Shown here in pieces: positions 1 through 8,613 of a stretch of DNA of 45,316 nt. The translations under genes and the position numbers were made by a program. A model generated the notes under the pieces. That model saw only the letters and a program-made list of their open reading frames with translations, searched no databases and was not told where the DNA came from. The stretch is taken from positions 86,205 through 131,520 of the forward strand of contig JH611157.1 of assembly GCA_000252525.1 (NCBI GenBank), read 5' to 3'. Source of the stretch: SAR86 cluster bacterium SAR86A. GTDB lineage: Bacteria > Pseudomonadota > Gammaproteobacteria > Magnimaribacterales > D2472. Position 1 is the first letter of the stretch. Each line of letters starts with the position of its first letter.

Positions 1-693
1 ACCCTTTTCGCCAGTAAATCCTGTCTGACTTATAACGCAGTCAGCACCATTGATGTTAGCTTCCATGAGACCATAATATGGAACATCTCTAAGCTCTTCA
101 CCTGCTAGCTTTGCCATTAGATCCTCGGACAAAGGTCCTTGTATCTGAAGAGGACAAACATCAATTTCATCTATTTCTACATTAAATTTTTTCGCAACAT
201 TGACACCTTGCATCCAAAGTAATAAATCGCTGTCTGATATTGAGAACCAAAACTCGTCCTCAGATAGTCTTAATAAAACTGGATCATTAAGAATGCCACC
301 TTTCTCATTACATAAGATTGCATATTTACCATGCATTGGTTCGATTTTTGTTGCATCACGAGTAATAACAAAATCTGTAAATGCCTCTGCATCAGGACCT
401 TTCACTCTTATTTGCCTCTCTACAGCAACATTCCACATTGTTACTCTATTGACCAATGCTTCATATTCGACCATAGCACCTCCATCCTCTGGTTTTACAT
501 AACCTCTTGGATGATAGATCCTGTTATATACAGTTGCTCTCCAACAACCTGCTTCATGAGATAAATGCCAAAATGGCGATTTTCTTACTCTAGTTGATAT
601 AAGAAGTTCAGTAGGCGTTCTGCCACTTTGTCTTAAGTTTATGGGTACTACTCGATCACTTTGATCTACATTTGGATGATTTGGATGTGTCAT
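1..693 (-). CDS. GcvT-family protein, DmdA-like (3' end outside window)
   Basis: The 231 N-terminal residues are visible; the gene runs off the left edge. ATG at 693 follows a strong GGGGAGG ribosome site. The sequence has the layout of folate-dependent aminomethyl/methyltransferases. Residues 83-97 (MWNVAVERQ), 132-143 (GGILNDPVLLRL) and 150-160 (FSISDSDLLLW) closely recall, from memory, the matching blocks of DMSP demethylase DmdA. These proteins move a methyl or aminomethyl group to tetrahydrofolate in the cytoplasm. A related clade of unknown substrate carries the same SPFWHLSHEAGCW-type N-terminus (here residues 39-51), so DMSP demethylation is possible but not shown. The gene is read away from the DUF411 gene and has its own leader of more than 200 bases. 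Family call firm, substrate uncertain. Confidence 0.8.
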   Translation of the reverse strand, partial: MTHPNHPNVDQSDRVVPINLRQSGRTPTELLISTRVRKSPFWHLSHEAGCWRATVYNRIYHPRGYVKPEDGGAMVEYEALVNRVTMWNVAVERQIRVKGPDAEAFTDFVITRDATKIEPMHGKYAILCNEKGGILNDPVLLRLSEDEFWFSISDSDLLLWMQGVNVAKKFNVEIDEIDVCPLQIQGPLSEDLMAKLAGEELRDVPYYGLMEANINGADCVISQTGFTGEKG

Positions 694-726
694 ATTTCCT
701 CCCCGATATATGCAACAATTTCAGTC

Positions 727-755
727 AATTTATCATCAGTTTTTTACTTTGTAAA
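727..755 (-). promoter_or_regulatory. Candidate sigma-70 promoter for the GcvT-like gene
   Basis: On the minus strand TTTACA (750-755) is followed after 17 bases by TAAATT (727-732). The leader to the ATG at 693 would be under 30 bases and contains the GGGGAGG ribosome site. Each hexamer is an imperfect match and the region is very AT-rich, so this is only a candidate. Confidence 0.3.
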
Positions 756-919
756 TCAAAATTTTTTATGATTTTTTTGTTACTAAAAAAGATAAATTTT
801 TTATAAAAATTAAATTATTGGAACAAAAGGTATGCAGCTAAATAACCCAAAAATAAGGACTAAAATTATCATCATTTTCATATCTAGATTCTCTCATATA
901 AAAAGAATAAAATGTTGAA

Positions 920-1390
920 ATGATAAAAAAATCCTTATATCTATTATTCGTAATTATATTTGTGCCCTTTGTGATATCTGAAAACGATATCCCAGATCTT
1001 AACTCTGAACAAATGCTTTTAGTTCATAAAACACCTACATGTGGTTGCTGCAAAATGTGGATGAAACATGTTGAGGAAAATGGTTTTACTGCTTATGGCC
1101 AAGATCATCAAAACCTAATGAAGATAAAAGAAAAATACAATATTGAGCCTCAATATAGATCATGCCATACAGCAGTTTCTTCTGATGGATTTGTGTTCGA
1201 AGGTCATATTCCAAGCAAATACATAAAACAATTTTTATCAGAAGATCATCCTGAGGCTATTGGATTATCAGTTCCTGGTATGCCTCTTGGGTCTCCTGGC
1301 ATGGAAGTTGACGATCGTTTTATGCCCTATGATGTGCTTATTCTTTTTAAAGATGGCACGAGTAAGGTTTATGCAGAAGTAAGACAATAA
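920..1390 (+). CDS. DUF411 family metal-binding protein, secreted
   Basis: 156 residues. The first 20 residues (MIKKSLYLLFVIIFVPFVIS) look like a signal peptide, so a periplasmic location is likely. The mature part has the DUF411 hallmark: the CGCC cluster at C41, C43 and C44, then C82-H83 and H96 in the GHIP segment. DUF411 proteins are often found with copper or other metal resistance genes and are presumed to bind metal through the cysteines; the exact role is not established. No metal transporter is adjacent here. No clear Shine-Dalgarno precedes the ATG. It is followed on the same strand by the CPBP protease gene after about 80 bases. Confidence 0.85.
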   Translation: MIKKSLYLLFVIIFVPFVISENDIPDLNSEQMLLVHKTPTCGCCKMWMKHVEENGFTAYGQDHQNLMKIKEKYNIEPQYRSCHTAVSSDGFVFEGHIPSKYIKQFLSEDHPEAIGLSVPGMPLGSPGMEVDDRFMPYDVLILFKDGTSKVYAEVRQ

Positions 1391-1469
1391 ATTTATTTAT
1401 AATAATTAGAAATATTTTTTCTACAGAATAAATGTTGAAATAAAAATTTATTTTAGTAATTCTATTATT

Positions 1470-2201
1470 GTGACATCTTCATCAGAAAATTATTACAATC
1501 CTTTTGGGGCCGTCTTGCTGGCCTTGATTATTTTCTTTTTACCGGTCACGTTCCTGTACATTATTCTGGGAATTACTGAGTCATTACTTGAAAAAGATCT
1601 TCTCAATCAAAATCCAGTAAATGTAAATATTAATGGTCTTGAAACGACGCTTTATCCAATAAAAGATAATTTACTATATTTGATTTCAATACCCATACAG
1701 ATTTGGTTAATGATTTTATTTCTAAAGAGAAAAAGCATCAGCCTCACACAAAGTCTTGGTTTATATAAATTCAATAAGAAAGCTTTTATTTCATCTTTTG
1801 TTCTTTGGTTGATTGTTTTTGCTTTAAGTTATTTATATGGTTATTTATTAGATATAGAAATTCCTGAAGATTTTGTCAATCTCACTAAAGCTGCTCCCCC
1901 GTTGTTGATAGCCATTGTATTTATCATTGGAGCACCAATTGTCGAAGAGCTTTTATTTAGAGGATTTCTTTTTTCAAATCTTAAACATTCTGTACTTGGA
2001 GTTAATGGAAGTATTATTCTAACCACCATATTGTGGACATCTATTCACTTACAATATGATTTTTCATTGTTAATTTCGTTATTTTTTCTTGGTTTATTGC
2101 TTGGGTATATTAGGCATAAATATAACTCGGTATACTTAGCTATAGTTATTCATGCTATTCACAATCTTTTAGCAACAATAAATATTTTATTTTTTATTTA
2201 A
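1470..2201 (+). CDS. CPBP family intramembrane metalloprotease (CAAX/Abi type)
   Basis: 243 residues, mostly hydrophobic, with several membrane segments (about 12-34, 68-85, 106-127, 144-157, 180-192, 199-214, 221-240). The motifs of the CAAX prenyl protease/bacteriocin-processing group are in order: EELLFR at E159-E160-R164, H193 in a TSIH segment, and H228 with N232 near the C-terminus. The two Glu and two His are the expected metal and catalytic residues. Bacterial members mostly have no known substrate. GTG at 1470 is the start used; no good ribosome site is visible, so it is the least certain part of the call. The gene converges with the tRNA gene 7 bases downstream. Confidence 0.85.
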   Translation: MTSSSENYYNPFGAVLLALIIFFLPVTFLYIILGITESLLEKDLLNQNPVNVNINGLETTLYPIKDNLLYLISIPIQIWLMILFLKRKSISLTQSLGLYKFNKKAFISSFVLWLIVFALSYLYGYLLDIEIPEDFVNLTKAAPPLLIAIVFIIGAPIVEELLFRGFLFSNLKHSVLGVNGSIILTTILWTSIHLQYDFSLLISLFFLGLLLGYIRHKYNSVYLAIVIHAIHNLLATINILFFI

Positions 2202-2208
2202 CTTTAAA

Positions 2209-2285
2209 TGGTGGGCCCGGGAGGACTCGAACCTCCGACCAATGGATTATGAGTCCACTGCTCTAACCAACTGAGCTACAGGCCC
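2209..2285 (-). tRNA. tRNA with CAU anticodon, probably tRNA-Ile2 (lysidine type)
   Basis: A complete cloverleaf is seen on the minus strand. The acceptor stem GGGCCTG pairs with CGGGCCC (one G-U), followed by A73 and an encoded CCA (2209-2211). The D-arm is GCTC/GAGC, the anticodon loop is CTCATAA, and the T-arm is GGAGG-TTCGAGT-CCTCC. The anticodon CAU could be elongator Met, initiator Met or Ile2. The body resembles the gammaproteobacterial Ile2 type, and E. coli also has ileX close to rpoD, so Ile2 modified by TilS is favoured. The start is paired (G1-C72), which argues against an initiator. Confidence 0.9.
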
Positions 2286-2287
2286 AA

Positions 2288-2301
2288 TGTTCTAAAGAAC
2301 A
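2288..2301. repeat. Palindrome in tRNA 5' leader
   Basis: TGTTCT-AA-AGAACA is a perfect 6-base inverted repeat with a 2-base centre, directly next to the tRNA acceptor end. In the precursor RNA it could fold only as a tight stem, so it may equally be a protein site. A second palindrome, TTAAGG-AAG-CCTTAA, lies at 2334-2348, between the tRNA and yrbL. Confidence 0.45.
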
Positions 2302-2313
2302 AAAGAGCGTGTA

Positions 2314-2319
2314 ATTATA
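2314..2319 (-). promoter_or_regulatory. Candidate -10 box of the tRNA promoter
   Basis: The minus strand reads TATAAT, a perfect -10, followed by TTACACGCTC, a GC-richer discriminator of the kind found at stringently controlled stable-RNA promoters. No good -35 lies 16-18 bases upstream (TTCCTT at best). The expected start site leaves a short 5' leader holding the palindrome at 2288-2301. Confidence 0.4.
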
Positions 2320-2384
2320 TAAGAATTAATATATTAAGGAAGCCTTAAACTTTTCAAATAAAACGAATAGGTTATTATCTTATT

Positions 2385-3020
2385 ATGATTAATCTGGATG
2401 ATATAACCCCTTTCGCAGAAGGTGGCAATCGAATGTGTTTTGTTCATCCAAATAATCCCAGTAGATGTCTAAAAGTAGTTCATCCAGGATTGCTTGAAAA
2501 AATTAAAAAAAATAAGTCTTGGTATAAAAGATTTAGATCTCTAGAAAGCTTTGATGATAATCTGAGAGAACAAGAAGCATATAATCAAAAGGCACTCAAA
2601 AAAGATGATCCTGATATGTGGACACATTTAGCGAAATGGCACGGTATGACAGAAACAAATATTGGTATGGCTTCTGAGACTGAGTTAATAACAAATAATG
2701 GGGAAATCGCTGAAACACTTGAAACATATCTTTTTAGGGAAGGTATTACTGAGGAAATAAAATTAGCTATACAAGAGTTTCAAACTTGGCTAGAAAAACA
2801 TTTAATACTTACCAAGAATCTTATACCCCATAATCTTGTTATTTGTCAGCAAAACGAAAAAATCATTATAAAAATAATTGATGGTTTGGGTTCACAAGCA
2901 TTTATTCCTCTTCCAAACTACTCAAGTTTTTTTGCTAAAAGATACGTAAAAAGAAGAATTCAACTCATGTGGAGTAGAATTCATTGGGATCTTTCTGGAA
3001 GAAAAGGAAGCTGGAAATAA
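2385..3020 (+). CDS. yrbL: YrbL family protein (kinase-like fold)
   Basis: 211 residues, the usual length for the family (E. coli YrbL is about 210). The N-terminus carries the family signature of a glycine-rich loop with GGNRMCF, then HP and CLKV (about residues 12-32), resembling a kinase nucleotide loop and its lysine. A later HNLVIC segment and an IDGLGS segment take the places of a kinase catalytic loop and DFG-like motif. In E. coli it belongs to the PhoP regulon; its biochemical role is unknown. It is transcribed away from the tRNA and ends one base before the stop codon of rpoD, read in the opposite direction, with no terminator between them. Confidence 0.8.
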   Translation: MINLDDITPFAEGGNRMCFVHPNNPSRCLKVVHPGLLEKIKKNKSWYKRFRSLESFDDNLREQEAYNQKALKKDDPDMWTHLAKWHGMTETNIGMASETELITNNGEIAETLETYLFREGITEEIKLAIQEFQTWLEKHLILTKNLIPHNLVICQQNEKIIIKIIDGLGSQAFIPLPNYSSFFAKRYVKRRIQLMWSRIHWDLSGRKGSWK

Positions 3021-3021
3021 T

Positions 3022-4836
3022 TTATTCGTCCAAGAAGCTTTTAAGATGACTTGATCTGCTAGGGTGTCTTAACTTTCTCAAAGCTTTAGCTTCAATTTGT
3101 CTGATTCTCTCTCTTGTAACATCAAATTGCTTACCAACCTCTTCAAGAGTGTGATCAGTATTCATGCCAATACCAAATCTCATTCTTAAAACTTTTGCTT
3201 CTCTTGCTGTTAGCGATGCAAGCACATCATCAGTAGCAAAGTGTAAACTTTCCTCAGTAGCATTTTCTAATGGAGATTCAATAACTGTATCTTCAATGAA
3301 ATCACCTAGGCTTGAATCTTCATCATCTCCAATTGGTGTTTCAGTTGAAATTGGTTCCTTTGCAATCTTAAGAACTTTTCTTACCTTATCTTCAGGCATA
3401 TCAAGTTCTTTACTTAATTCTTCAGGAGTCGGCTCTCTTCCCATATCTTGCATCATTTGACGTGAAACTCTGTTGAGTTTATTGATTGTTTCAATCATGT
3501 GTACTGGTATTCTAATAGTCCTTGCTTGGTCAGCTATTGATCTAGTAATTGCCTGTCTTATCCACCAGGTCGCATATGTAGAAAACTTGTAACCCCTTCT
3601 ATATTCAAATTTATCAACTGCTTTCATAAGCCCAATGTTGCCCTCTTGAATTAAATCTAAGAATTGCAGTCCTCTATTGGTATATTTTTTGGCTATTGAT
3701 ATAACTAGTCTTAAGTTGGCTTCAACCATATCTTTTTTGGCTCTTCTCATTTTTGTTTCGCCCATGGACATGTTTCTATTAATTTCTTTTATTTCTTTAA
3801 TGCTAAGGCCAACTTTATTCTCAATTTCTAATATATCTTTTTGAGCAATAACTACATCTTGTTTTACTTTTTCTAGAAGATCTTTCTTGTATTTCTTTTC
3901 TTTCATCAAGCCATCTACCCATCTAACTTTAGTAAGATTTTCTGGGTATAGGACAAGAAAATCTTTTCTCGGTATACGAGCATTTTTTACTAATTGAGTT
4001 TGAATAAACTTCTCTTTTTCTCTGATGCTATTAAGTCCATGTCTAGCAATTGCAGCTATATCCTCAAACATTCTCGGACTAAATTTTAAAAACTGAAATA
4101 TTTCACCAAGTTTTTTAAATTCAGCATTAGCTTCTTTAGAATGTCTTCCTTTTTTATCAATAACTTTTGTTGTCTTATTAAATTGACGCTTCAGGCTGGT
4201 CATTCTTTTTTGGACCTCTTTCATATCTGGTCCCGATGATCCTTCCTCATCAGATGACTCAGCAGCTTCGGCTTCTTCTTTAGCTCTTTGACTTCCAGGT
4301 CCTGCTGATGGAACTTCTTCCATCTCTTCAAGGAATCCTGTTAGAAAATCATTTATTTTCTTTTCGCCATCTTTAACAAGTTGAAAATAATGCAAAACGT
4401 ACTCAACAGTTTTCGGATACATAACACTTGCATTGAGGAGATCTCTCATTCCTTCTTCTATTCTTTTAGCGATTTCAATTTCGCCTTCTCTAGTAAGAAG
4501 ATCAACTGTTCCCATCTCTCTCATATACATTCTAACCGGGTCAGTTGTTCTTCCAGTTTCATTTTCTACAGCTGCTAAAGCTTCTGCTGCTTGTTCGAGA
4601 GCAATATCATCGGAATCTTCAGATTCTGCTAACATTAATGTATCAGCATCGGGTGCTGTTTCATGCACTTGCAGACCTAAATCATTAATCATTCCAATGA
4701 TTTCATCTACTTGATCAGGATCAGATATATCATCAGGAAGATGATCATTAACATCTGAATATGTTAGATAACCTTGTTCTCTTCCTTTTTCGATAAGCTC
4801 AGCAATCTTTGAGCCTTTTTGATTTAATTTATCCAC
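3022..4836 (-). CDS. rpoD: RNA polymerase sigma factor RpoD (sigma-70)
   Basis: 604 residues (E. coli 613). All regions are present in order: region 1.1 at about 1-80, region 1.2 with [11 protein letters not shown] near 100-115, a charged non-conserved spacer at about 135-365, regions 2.1-2.4 with [19 protein letters not shown] and the [15 protein letters not shown] helix that recognises the -10 element, region 3, and region 4.2 with [20 protein letters not shown] that reads the -35 element. It directs RNA polymerase to housekeeping promoters. The start is GTG, preceded by AGAGG about nine bases upstream. It follows dnaG after 57 bases, a gap that contains a hairpin. rpsU, the usual first gene of this operon, is not here but at 36957. 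Confidence 0.99.
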   Translation of the reverse strand: MDKLNQKGSKIAELIEKGREQGYLTYSDVNDHLPDDISDPDQVDEIIGMINDLGLQVHETAPDADTLMLAESEDSDDIALEQAAEALAAVENETGRTTDPVRMYMREMGTVDLLTREGEIEIAKRIEEGMRDLLNASVMYPKTVEYVLHYFQLVKDGEKKINDFLTGFLEEMEEVPSAGPGSQRAKEEAEAAESSDEEGSSGPDMKEVQKRMTSLKRQFNKTTKVIDKKGRHSKEANAEFKKLGEIFQFLKFSPRMFEDIAAIARHGLNSIREKEKFIQTQLVKNARIPRKDFLVLYPENLTKVRWVDGLMKEKKYKKDLLEKVKQDVVIAQKDILEIENKVGLSIKEIKEINRNMSMGETKMRRAKKDMVEANLRLVISIAKKYTNRGLQFLDLIQEGNIGLMKAVDKFEYRRGYKFSTYATWWIRQAITRSIADQARTIRIPVHMIETINKLNRVSRQMMQDMGREPTPEELSKELDMPEDKVRKVLKIAKEPISTETPIGDDEDSSLGDFIEDTVIESPLENATEESLHFATDDVLASLTAREAKVLRMRFGIGMNTDHTLEEVGKQFDVTRERIRQIEAKALRKLRHPSRSSHLKSFLDE

Positions 4837-4872
4837 AGAAAATTTCCTCTTATATTATTGGCTTTATTTAAG

Positions 4873-4894
4873 GATTGATTAGCAAAAATCAATC
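4873..4894. other. Hairpin between dnaG and rpoD
   Basis: GATTGATT (4873-4880), a 6-base loop, and AATCAATC (4887-4894) form a perfect 8-bp stem; the last base overlaps the dnaG stop codon. In the minus-strand transcript it is followed by CTTAAATAAAGCC rather than a U-run, so it is not a standard terminator. A processing or stability element that sets different dnaG and rpoD mRNA levels is the simplest reading. Function inferred. Confidence 0.45.
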
Positions 4895-6669
4895 TAAATA
4901 GAGCTTAAATTTTTTATCAAAGCTTCTTCATCCTGCGACATTTTATCTTTTTTTAGAATAATTTGTTGTAATTCTCTTTTTTCTGCAGATGTTAGCTCTT
5001 GCATATTATACTTTTCTTTTAAAATTTCTTCTCTTTCAGAGTTTGTTTGAGAGATTATTTTAAGACAATCTTTAATCATCGAGGTGGCGTCCTCCTCCGA
5101 TAATTTAACTTCTGATACTAAAGCCTCACCAAAAATATTCTTAATTCTTTCTGATTCTATCTTCTCAAAAATAATTGATGGATTTGAATCTGGAGAGTCT
5201 TGATATAAGTTTTTAATATCATTAATAAAATTAAATTTTGAGTCATGAGTGATTAATGAAAACTCATTAATTGAAGATAATTTTGGATGTTGTATAAGCG
5301 CCGTAAAGATTCCCAACACAGATTTCCTCAAAACTGTGTTTGTTGATTCCTTCACTTCTTCTTTTTTTGTAGGAGAAACTTTTTTAGATTTTGATTCTCC
5401 TTGAATTAATTTTGAGAAATCAAGATCACATATTTTTGATACTTCATTAATATATGCTTCTTTTAAAGTATCATTTGAAATTTTATTCACTAAAGGTAAT
5501 GCAAATTTTGCCACCATCGATCTTCCTTCCAGTGTAGTTAAATCATCTTGATCTTTAACATAATCAAAAAAGAAATCAGAAAATGATTTAGCTTCTTTTG
5601 CTAAATTTAAGAAAGCATCTTTTCCATTACTACTCACATAACTATCTGGATCTTCATCCGGCTCCAAAAAAATAAAACTAATTCTAGTATCCTCTCTTAA
5701 AAGTGGTAATGCGTTTTCAACCGCCCTCCAAGAAGCTTTATATCCAGCTTCATCGCCATCAAAAACAATATAAATAGTATTTGTGTAACTTAAAATTTTT
5801 CTTAGTTGCTCTTGTGTAAAAGCTGTCCCTGATGAAGCAACAGCATTTTTTATACCATGTTGAAATAATCCAATAACATCCATATATCCTTCAACAAGAA
5901 ATATAGATTCAGGTCTTTTGTTGATTTCTCTTATTTCATATAAACCATACAGTTCATATTTTTTCTTATATGTTTTTGTTTCTGGTGAATTAAGATATTT
6001 GGCCTGATCTTTTTTGTCTGATAACAGCCTTCCTCCAAATGCAATGCACTCTCCCTTAATATTTCTAATTGGAAACATAAGTCTGTCTCTAAATCTATCG
6101 TAATATTCGCCGTCGTCGTTTTTACCAAATAGTCCTGATTCATCTAAATCTATTTCCTTGAATTCATTTTTAAGATTTTCATAAAGTGTAGGTTTTTTAT
6201 TAGATGAATAACCTAATTGAAAAAATTTTGCTGTTTCTCCGGATATTCCTCTTTCCTTTAAGTATTTGATTGTTTTCTTACCCTGATCTGATTTAAGTTG
6301 TTCGTAAAATACCTGAGAGGCACGATTGTTAATCTTTGTAGCATTAGAAGTATCTACAGGTGCCTCCTGCTTTGGTATCTCCATTCCAACCTGAGTTGCA
6401 AGTGTTTCAACAGCCTCTAAAAAATCCAAACCATCATGTTTTCTTAAAAAATGAATTGCATTTCCTGACTCTTTACATCCAAAGCAATGATAGGTACCTG
6501 TTTCCTCATATACCTTAAAGGAAGCTGTTCTTTCCTCACCAGAGCCATGAAAAGGACACTTGGCCCAATAAGCACCACCTTTTCTCTCGAGAGTTAATCT
6601 TCTTCCAATGACATCAACTATGTTTATTGAAGACAATAAACGATCTATAAATGTTGAAGGAATAGACAT
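4894..6669 (-). CDS. dnaG: DNA primase
   Basis: 591 residues (E. coli 581). The N-terminal CHC2 zinc finger is complete: C38-x2-H41, then CFGC (about C62 and C65). The primase core has the catalytic TOPRIM domain at about 250-340, with the conserved acidic site in LVEGYMDVIGL and the metal-binding VFDGDEAG. The less conserved C-terminal 150 residues are the helicase (DnaB)-binding part. The enzyme makes RNA primers at the replication fork. Its stop lies 57 bases before the rpoD start, and its start lies 2 bases after ruvX ends, so the usual rpsU promoter cannot drive it here. Confidence 0.98.
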   Translation of the reverse strand: MSIPSTFIDRLLSSINIVDVIGRRLTLERKGGAYWAKCPFHGSGEERTASFKVYEETGTYHCFGCKESGNAIHFLRKHDGLDFLEAVETLATQVGMEIPKQEAPVDTSNATKINNRASQVFYEQLKSDQGKKTIKYLKERGISGETAKFFQLGYSSNKKPTLYENLKNEFKEIDLDESGLFGKNDDGEYYDRFRDRLMFPIRNIKGECIAFGGRLLSDKKDQAKYLNSPETKTYKKKYELYGLYEIREINKRPESIFLVEGYMDVIGLFQHGIKNAVASSGTAFTQEQLRKILSYTNTIYIVFDGDEAGYKASWRAVENALPLLREDTRISFIFLEPDEDPDSYVSSNGKDAFLNLAKEAKSFSDFFFDYVKDQDDLTTLEGRSMVAKFALPLVNKISNDTLKEAYINEVSKICDLDFSKLIQGESKSKKVSPTKKEEVKESTNTVLRKSVLGIFTALIQHPKLSSINEFSLITHDSKFNFINDIKNLYQDSPDSNPSIIFEKIESERIKNIFGEALVSEVKLSEEDATSMIKDCLKIISQTNSEREEILKEKYNMQELTSAEKRELQQIILKKDKMSQDEEALIKNLSSI

Positions 6670-6671
6670 AC

Positions 6672-7064
6672 TTATAATTCTTTATTAAACCAATTATCAA
6701 TTAATATTTTTGCTGCATTAGCATCTACGATATCAGATTTATTTTCAATGAGAATTTCTTTAGCCTCGAATGTGGTTAATCTTTCATCAATATATTCATA
6801 TTGTGCATCATAAATAGTTTTTAAATGTTTAACGAACTTCTCAACTTTTTTCATTATTTCACTATCAGTGCCATCCATATTTAGTGGCTTACCAATAATA
6901 ATAAGTTCAGGCTTCCATTCATCTAACAAAACACTAATCTCATTCCAATTAACTTGATCATTATTATTAAAAATTATTTGTAATGGTGAAGAAGTATTAG
7001 TTTCAGTTTGTCCAACAGCAACGCCTATTTTTTTCTCACCATAATCAAAAGCGACTATTTGCAT
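6672..7064 (-). CDS. ruvX: RuvX/YqgF Holliday-junction resolvase-like protein
   Basis: 130 residues, typical for the family. The RNase H-like fold is shown by FDYGEKKIGVAVG at the N-terminus (the catalytic Asp is D7), IIIGKPLNMDG near 75-85, and DERLTTFEA near 98-106. The C-terminal DANAAKILIDNW also fits. YqgF acts in 16S rRNA 5' processing in E. coli and as a resolvase in some bacteria. It sits directly between the tonB-like gene (0 bases upstream) and dnaG (2 bases downstream). In E. coli and Pseudomonas yqgE normally precedes yqgF; yqgE is absent here. Confidence 0.93.
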   Translation of the reverse strand: MQIVAFDYGEKKIGVAVGQTETNTSSPLQIIFNNNDQVNWNEISVLLDEWKPELIIIGKPLNMDGTDSEIMKKVEKFVKHLKTIYDAQYEYIDERLTTFEAKEILIENKSDIVDANAAKILIDNWFNKEL

Positions 7065-7688
7065 TTAATTAATCGAAAAATTCCAGTCACGAACTATTTC
7101 AAGAACGCTATATTCATTAGACATGGTTTTGTTAAAAGGAGCAAAAGGAGCTGACTCTTTTAAAATATTAATAGCCATGTCATCAATTGCCTTATCCCCT
7201 GATGAAATAAGAATTTCTGATTTAACTAAATTCCCATAAACATCTATAGTAGCCATAATCTGCACTCTGCCATCCAAGAAACTTTTACTCTCTGAAATTA
7301 TATTGTCTCCATTAGTTTCTATTTGTCTTTGCCATAAATTTAAATATACGGCTTCCTCAGTATTAACAACAGAATTTGCCTGAAGCTTTTTTACTTTATA
7401 TGGTTGTAATGTTTTCTTTGATGAGCTTATGTTTCCATTCTGAGAGATTGATAAATCTAAATCCGAACTAAATGAATCACCCAAATTAGTTTTAGTAATT
7501 AAATCTTGATTTGAATTAGCGAATTTAACGTTAATTATTGGAGATTCTTTAAAAATTGGTAATTTATAGTATGTGGTAATTGAAATACCAAAAATCAATA
7601 ATAGATGTATTAAAAGCGAAATTATAAAAGATTTATTAAAAGTTAAAGAACGTTTACTGATAGTTTCTGTCGAGGAAAAAATACTCAT
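7065..7688 (-). CDS. TonB-like energy transducer
   Basis: 207 residues: a short cytoplasmic start, one membrane segment at about 22-42, a Ser/Asn-rich periplasmic linker without the usual Pro-rich stretch, and a C-terminal TonB domain from about 120. The C-terminal part contains YLNLWQRQIE, a DGRVQIMATIDVYGNL strand and SSGDKAIDDMAINIL, all typical. It would couple inner-membrane proton motive force (with ExbB/ExbD, not in this window) to outer-membrane receptors. The start overlaps the gshB stop by 4 bases. Some Pseudomonas also have a tonB next to gshB, so the position is inherited rather than new. Confidence 0.85.
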   Translation of the reverse strand: MSIFSSTETISKRSLTFNKSFIISLLIHLLLIFGISITTYYKLPIFKESPIINVKFANSNQDLITKTNLGDSFSSDLDLSISQNGNISSSKKTLQPYKVKKLQANSVVNTEEAVYLNLWQRQIETNGDNIISESKSFLDGRVQIMATIDVYGNLVKSEILISSGDKAIDDMAINILKESAPFAPFNKTMSNEYSVLEIVRDWNFSIN

Positions 7689-8611
7689 AAGCCTTTAAAG
7701 TATTCTTCTATCGGATTCATCTGTGTTTGATCAAGAATTTCTCTTGCACAAGTTGGGCTTGTAATATTAATTTCAGTTAAATATTTTCCAACTATATCTA
7801 TTCCAGCAAAACTAATCTCATTTTTAACTAATATTGGTGCAATTGCCTCGGCAATCTTCTTTTGATTTTCTGTTATATCTTTAGCGACTCCTTTCCCTCC
7901 TGCAGCAAGATTTCCCTTGAAATCTCCATCTTTTGGAATCCTTGCAAGTGTTTTTGGAAATGGCTTGCCATTAATTATAAGAATTCTGAAATCTCCTTCA
8001 TAAACATCCTCAATAAAACTCTGACAAATAATCTGTGTTTTTTCAGAATTTGTCATAGTTCTTATTATCTTTAAATTATCTTCGTTTAAATCATCTACTT
8101 TATATATTGAAGTACCTCCCATTCCATCTAGAGGTTTAATAATTATTTTCTTATGCGAATCGAAAAAAGCTCTAATTTTGTTAATGCTAGATGAAATGAG
8201 TGTTTTTGGTATAAATTCAGGAAAATGTGTTGCAAATACTTTTTCATTAAATTTCTTTAATGCGCATGGATTGTTATGGATAACTGCGCCATTATGTTTA
8301 GCTAAATCAAGTAAATGAAGAGCATTATTATAATCTTCATCAACAGGAGGATCCTTTCTCATAAAACAATATTTAAAATCTTTAAGGTCAATATCAATTT
8401 TTTTAACTTCTGTATCAATATCTTCACTTAAAGAGTTTATCTCTCTGCAATTTACTAAAACATCATTGTTATCTACGAATAAATCATTTATTTCACACTG
8501 AAAAACATTCATTTCTTTTTTAAGAGCTTCTTCGATCATAAGGATCGAAGTATCTTTTTTGAAATTTAAATTTTCAAATGTATCTGTTATGAATAGTACT
8601 TTCTCAGTCAT
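7685..8611 (-). CDS. gshB: Glutathione synthetase
   Basis: 308 residues (E. coli 316). It joins gamma-glutamylcysteine and glycine with ATP. The ATP-grasp signatures are clear: MRKDPPVDEDY near 83-94, KPLDGMGGTSI near 150-160, the substrate loop AAGGKGVAKDIT near 235-248, and EINITSPTCAREI near 280-292. It lies 2 bases downstream of rsmE and overlaps the tonB-like gene by 4 bases, so the two are probably translationally coupled. gshA is not in the window. Confidence 0.97.
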   Translation of the reverse strand: MTEKVLFITDTFENLNFKKDTSILMIEEALKKEMNVFQCEINDLFVDNNDVLVNCREINSLSEDIDTEVKKIDIDLKDFKYCFMRKDPPVDEDYNNALHLLDLAKHNGAVIHNNPCALKKFNEKVFATHFPEFIPKTLISSSINKIRAFFDSHKKIIIKPLDGMGGTSIYKVDDLNEDNLKIIRTMTNSEKTQIICQSFIEDVYEGDFRILIINGKPFPKTLARIPKDGDFKGNLAAGGKGVAKDITENQKKIAEAIAPILVKNEISFAGIDIVGKYLTEINITSPTCAREILDQTQMNPIEEYFKGL

Positions 8612-8613
8612 GG

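Noticed and set aside
200-564. Plus-strand open frames of 77-100 codons
   Set aside because: They lie opposite the GcvT-like gene, whose minus-strand translation shows clear family motifs; the plus-strand products resemble nothing.
694-919. A small RNA or riboswitch in the 226-base gap before the DUF411 gene
   Set aside because: The gap is almost all A/T with homopolymer runs and no stem containing G-C pairs; I see only a possible promoter for the minus-strand gene.
911-1441. An 11-base direct repeat AATGTTGAAAT at 911-921 and 1431-1441, upstream of the DUF411 and CPBP genes
   Set aside because: Short, AT-rich and at different distances from the two start codons; likely chance, with no other support for a shared site.
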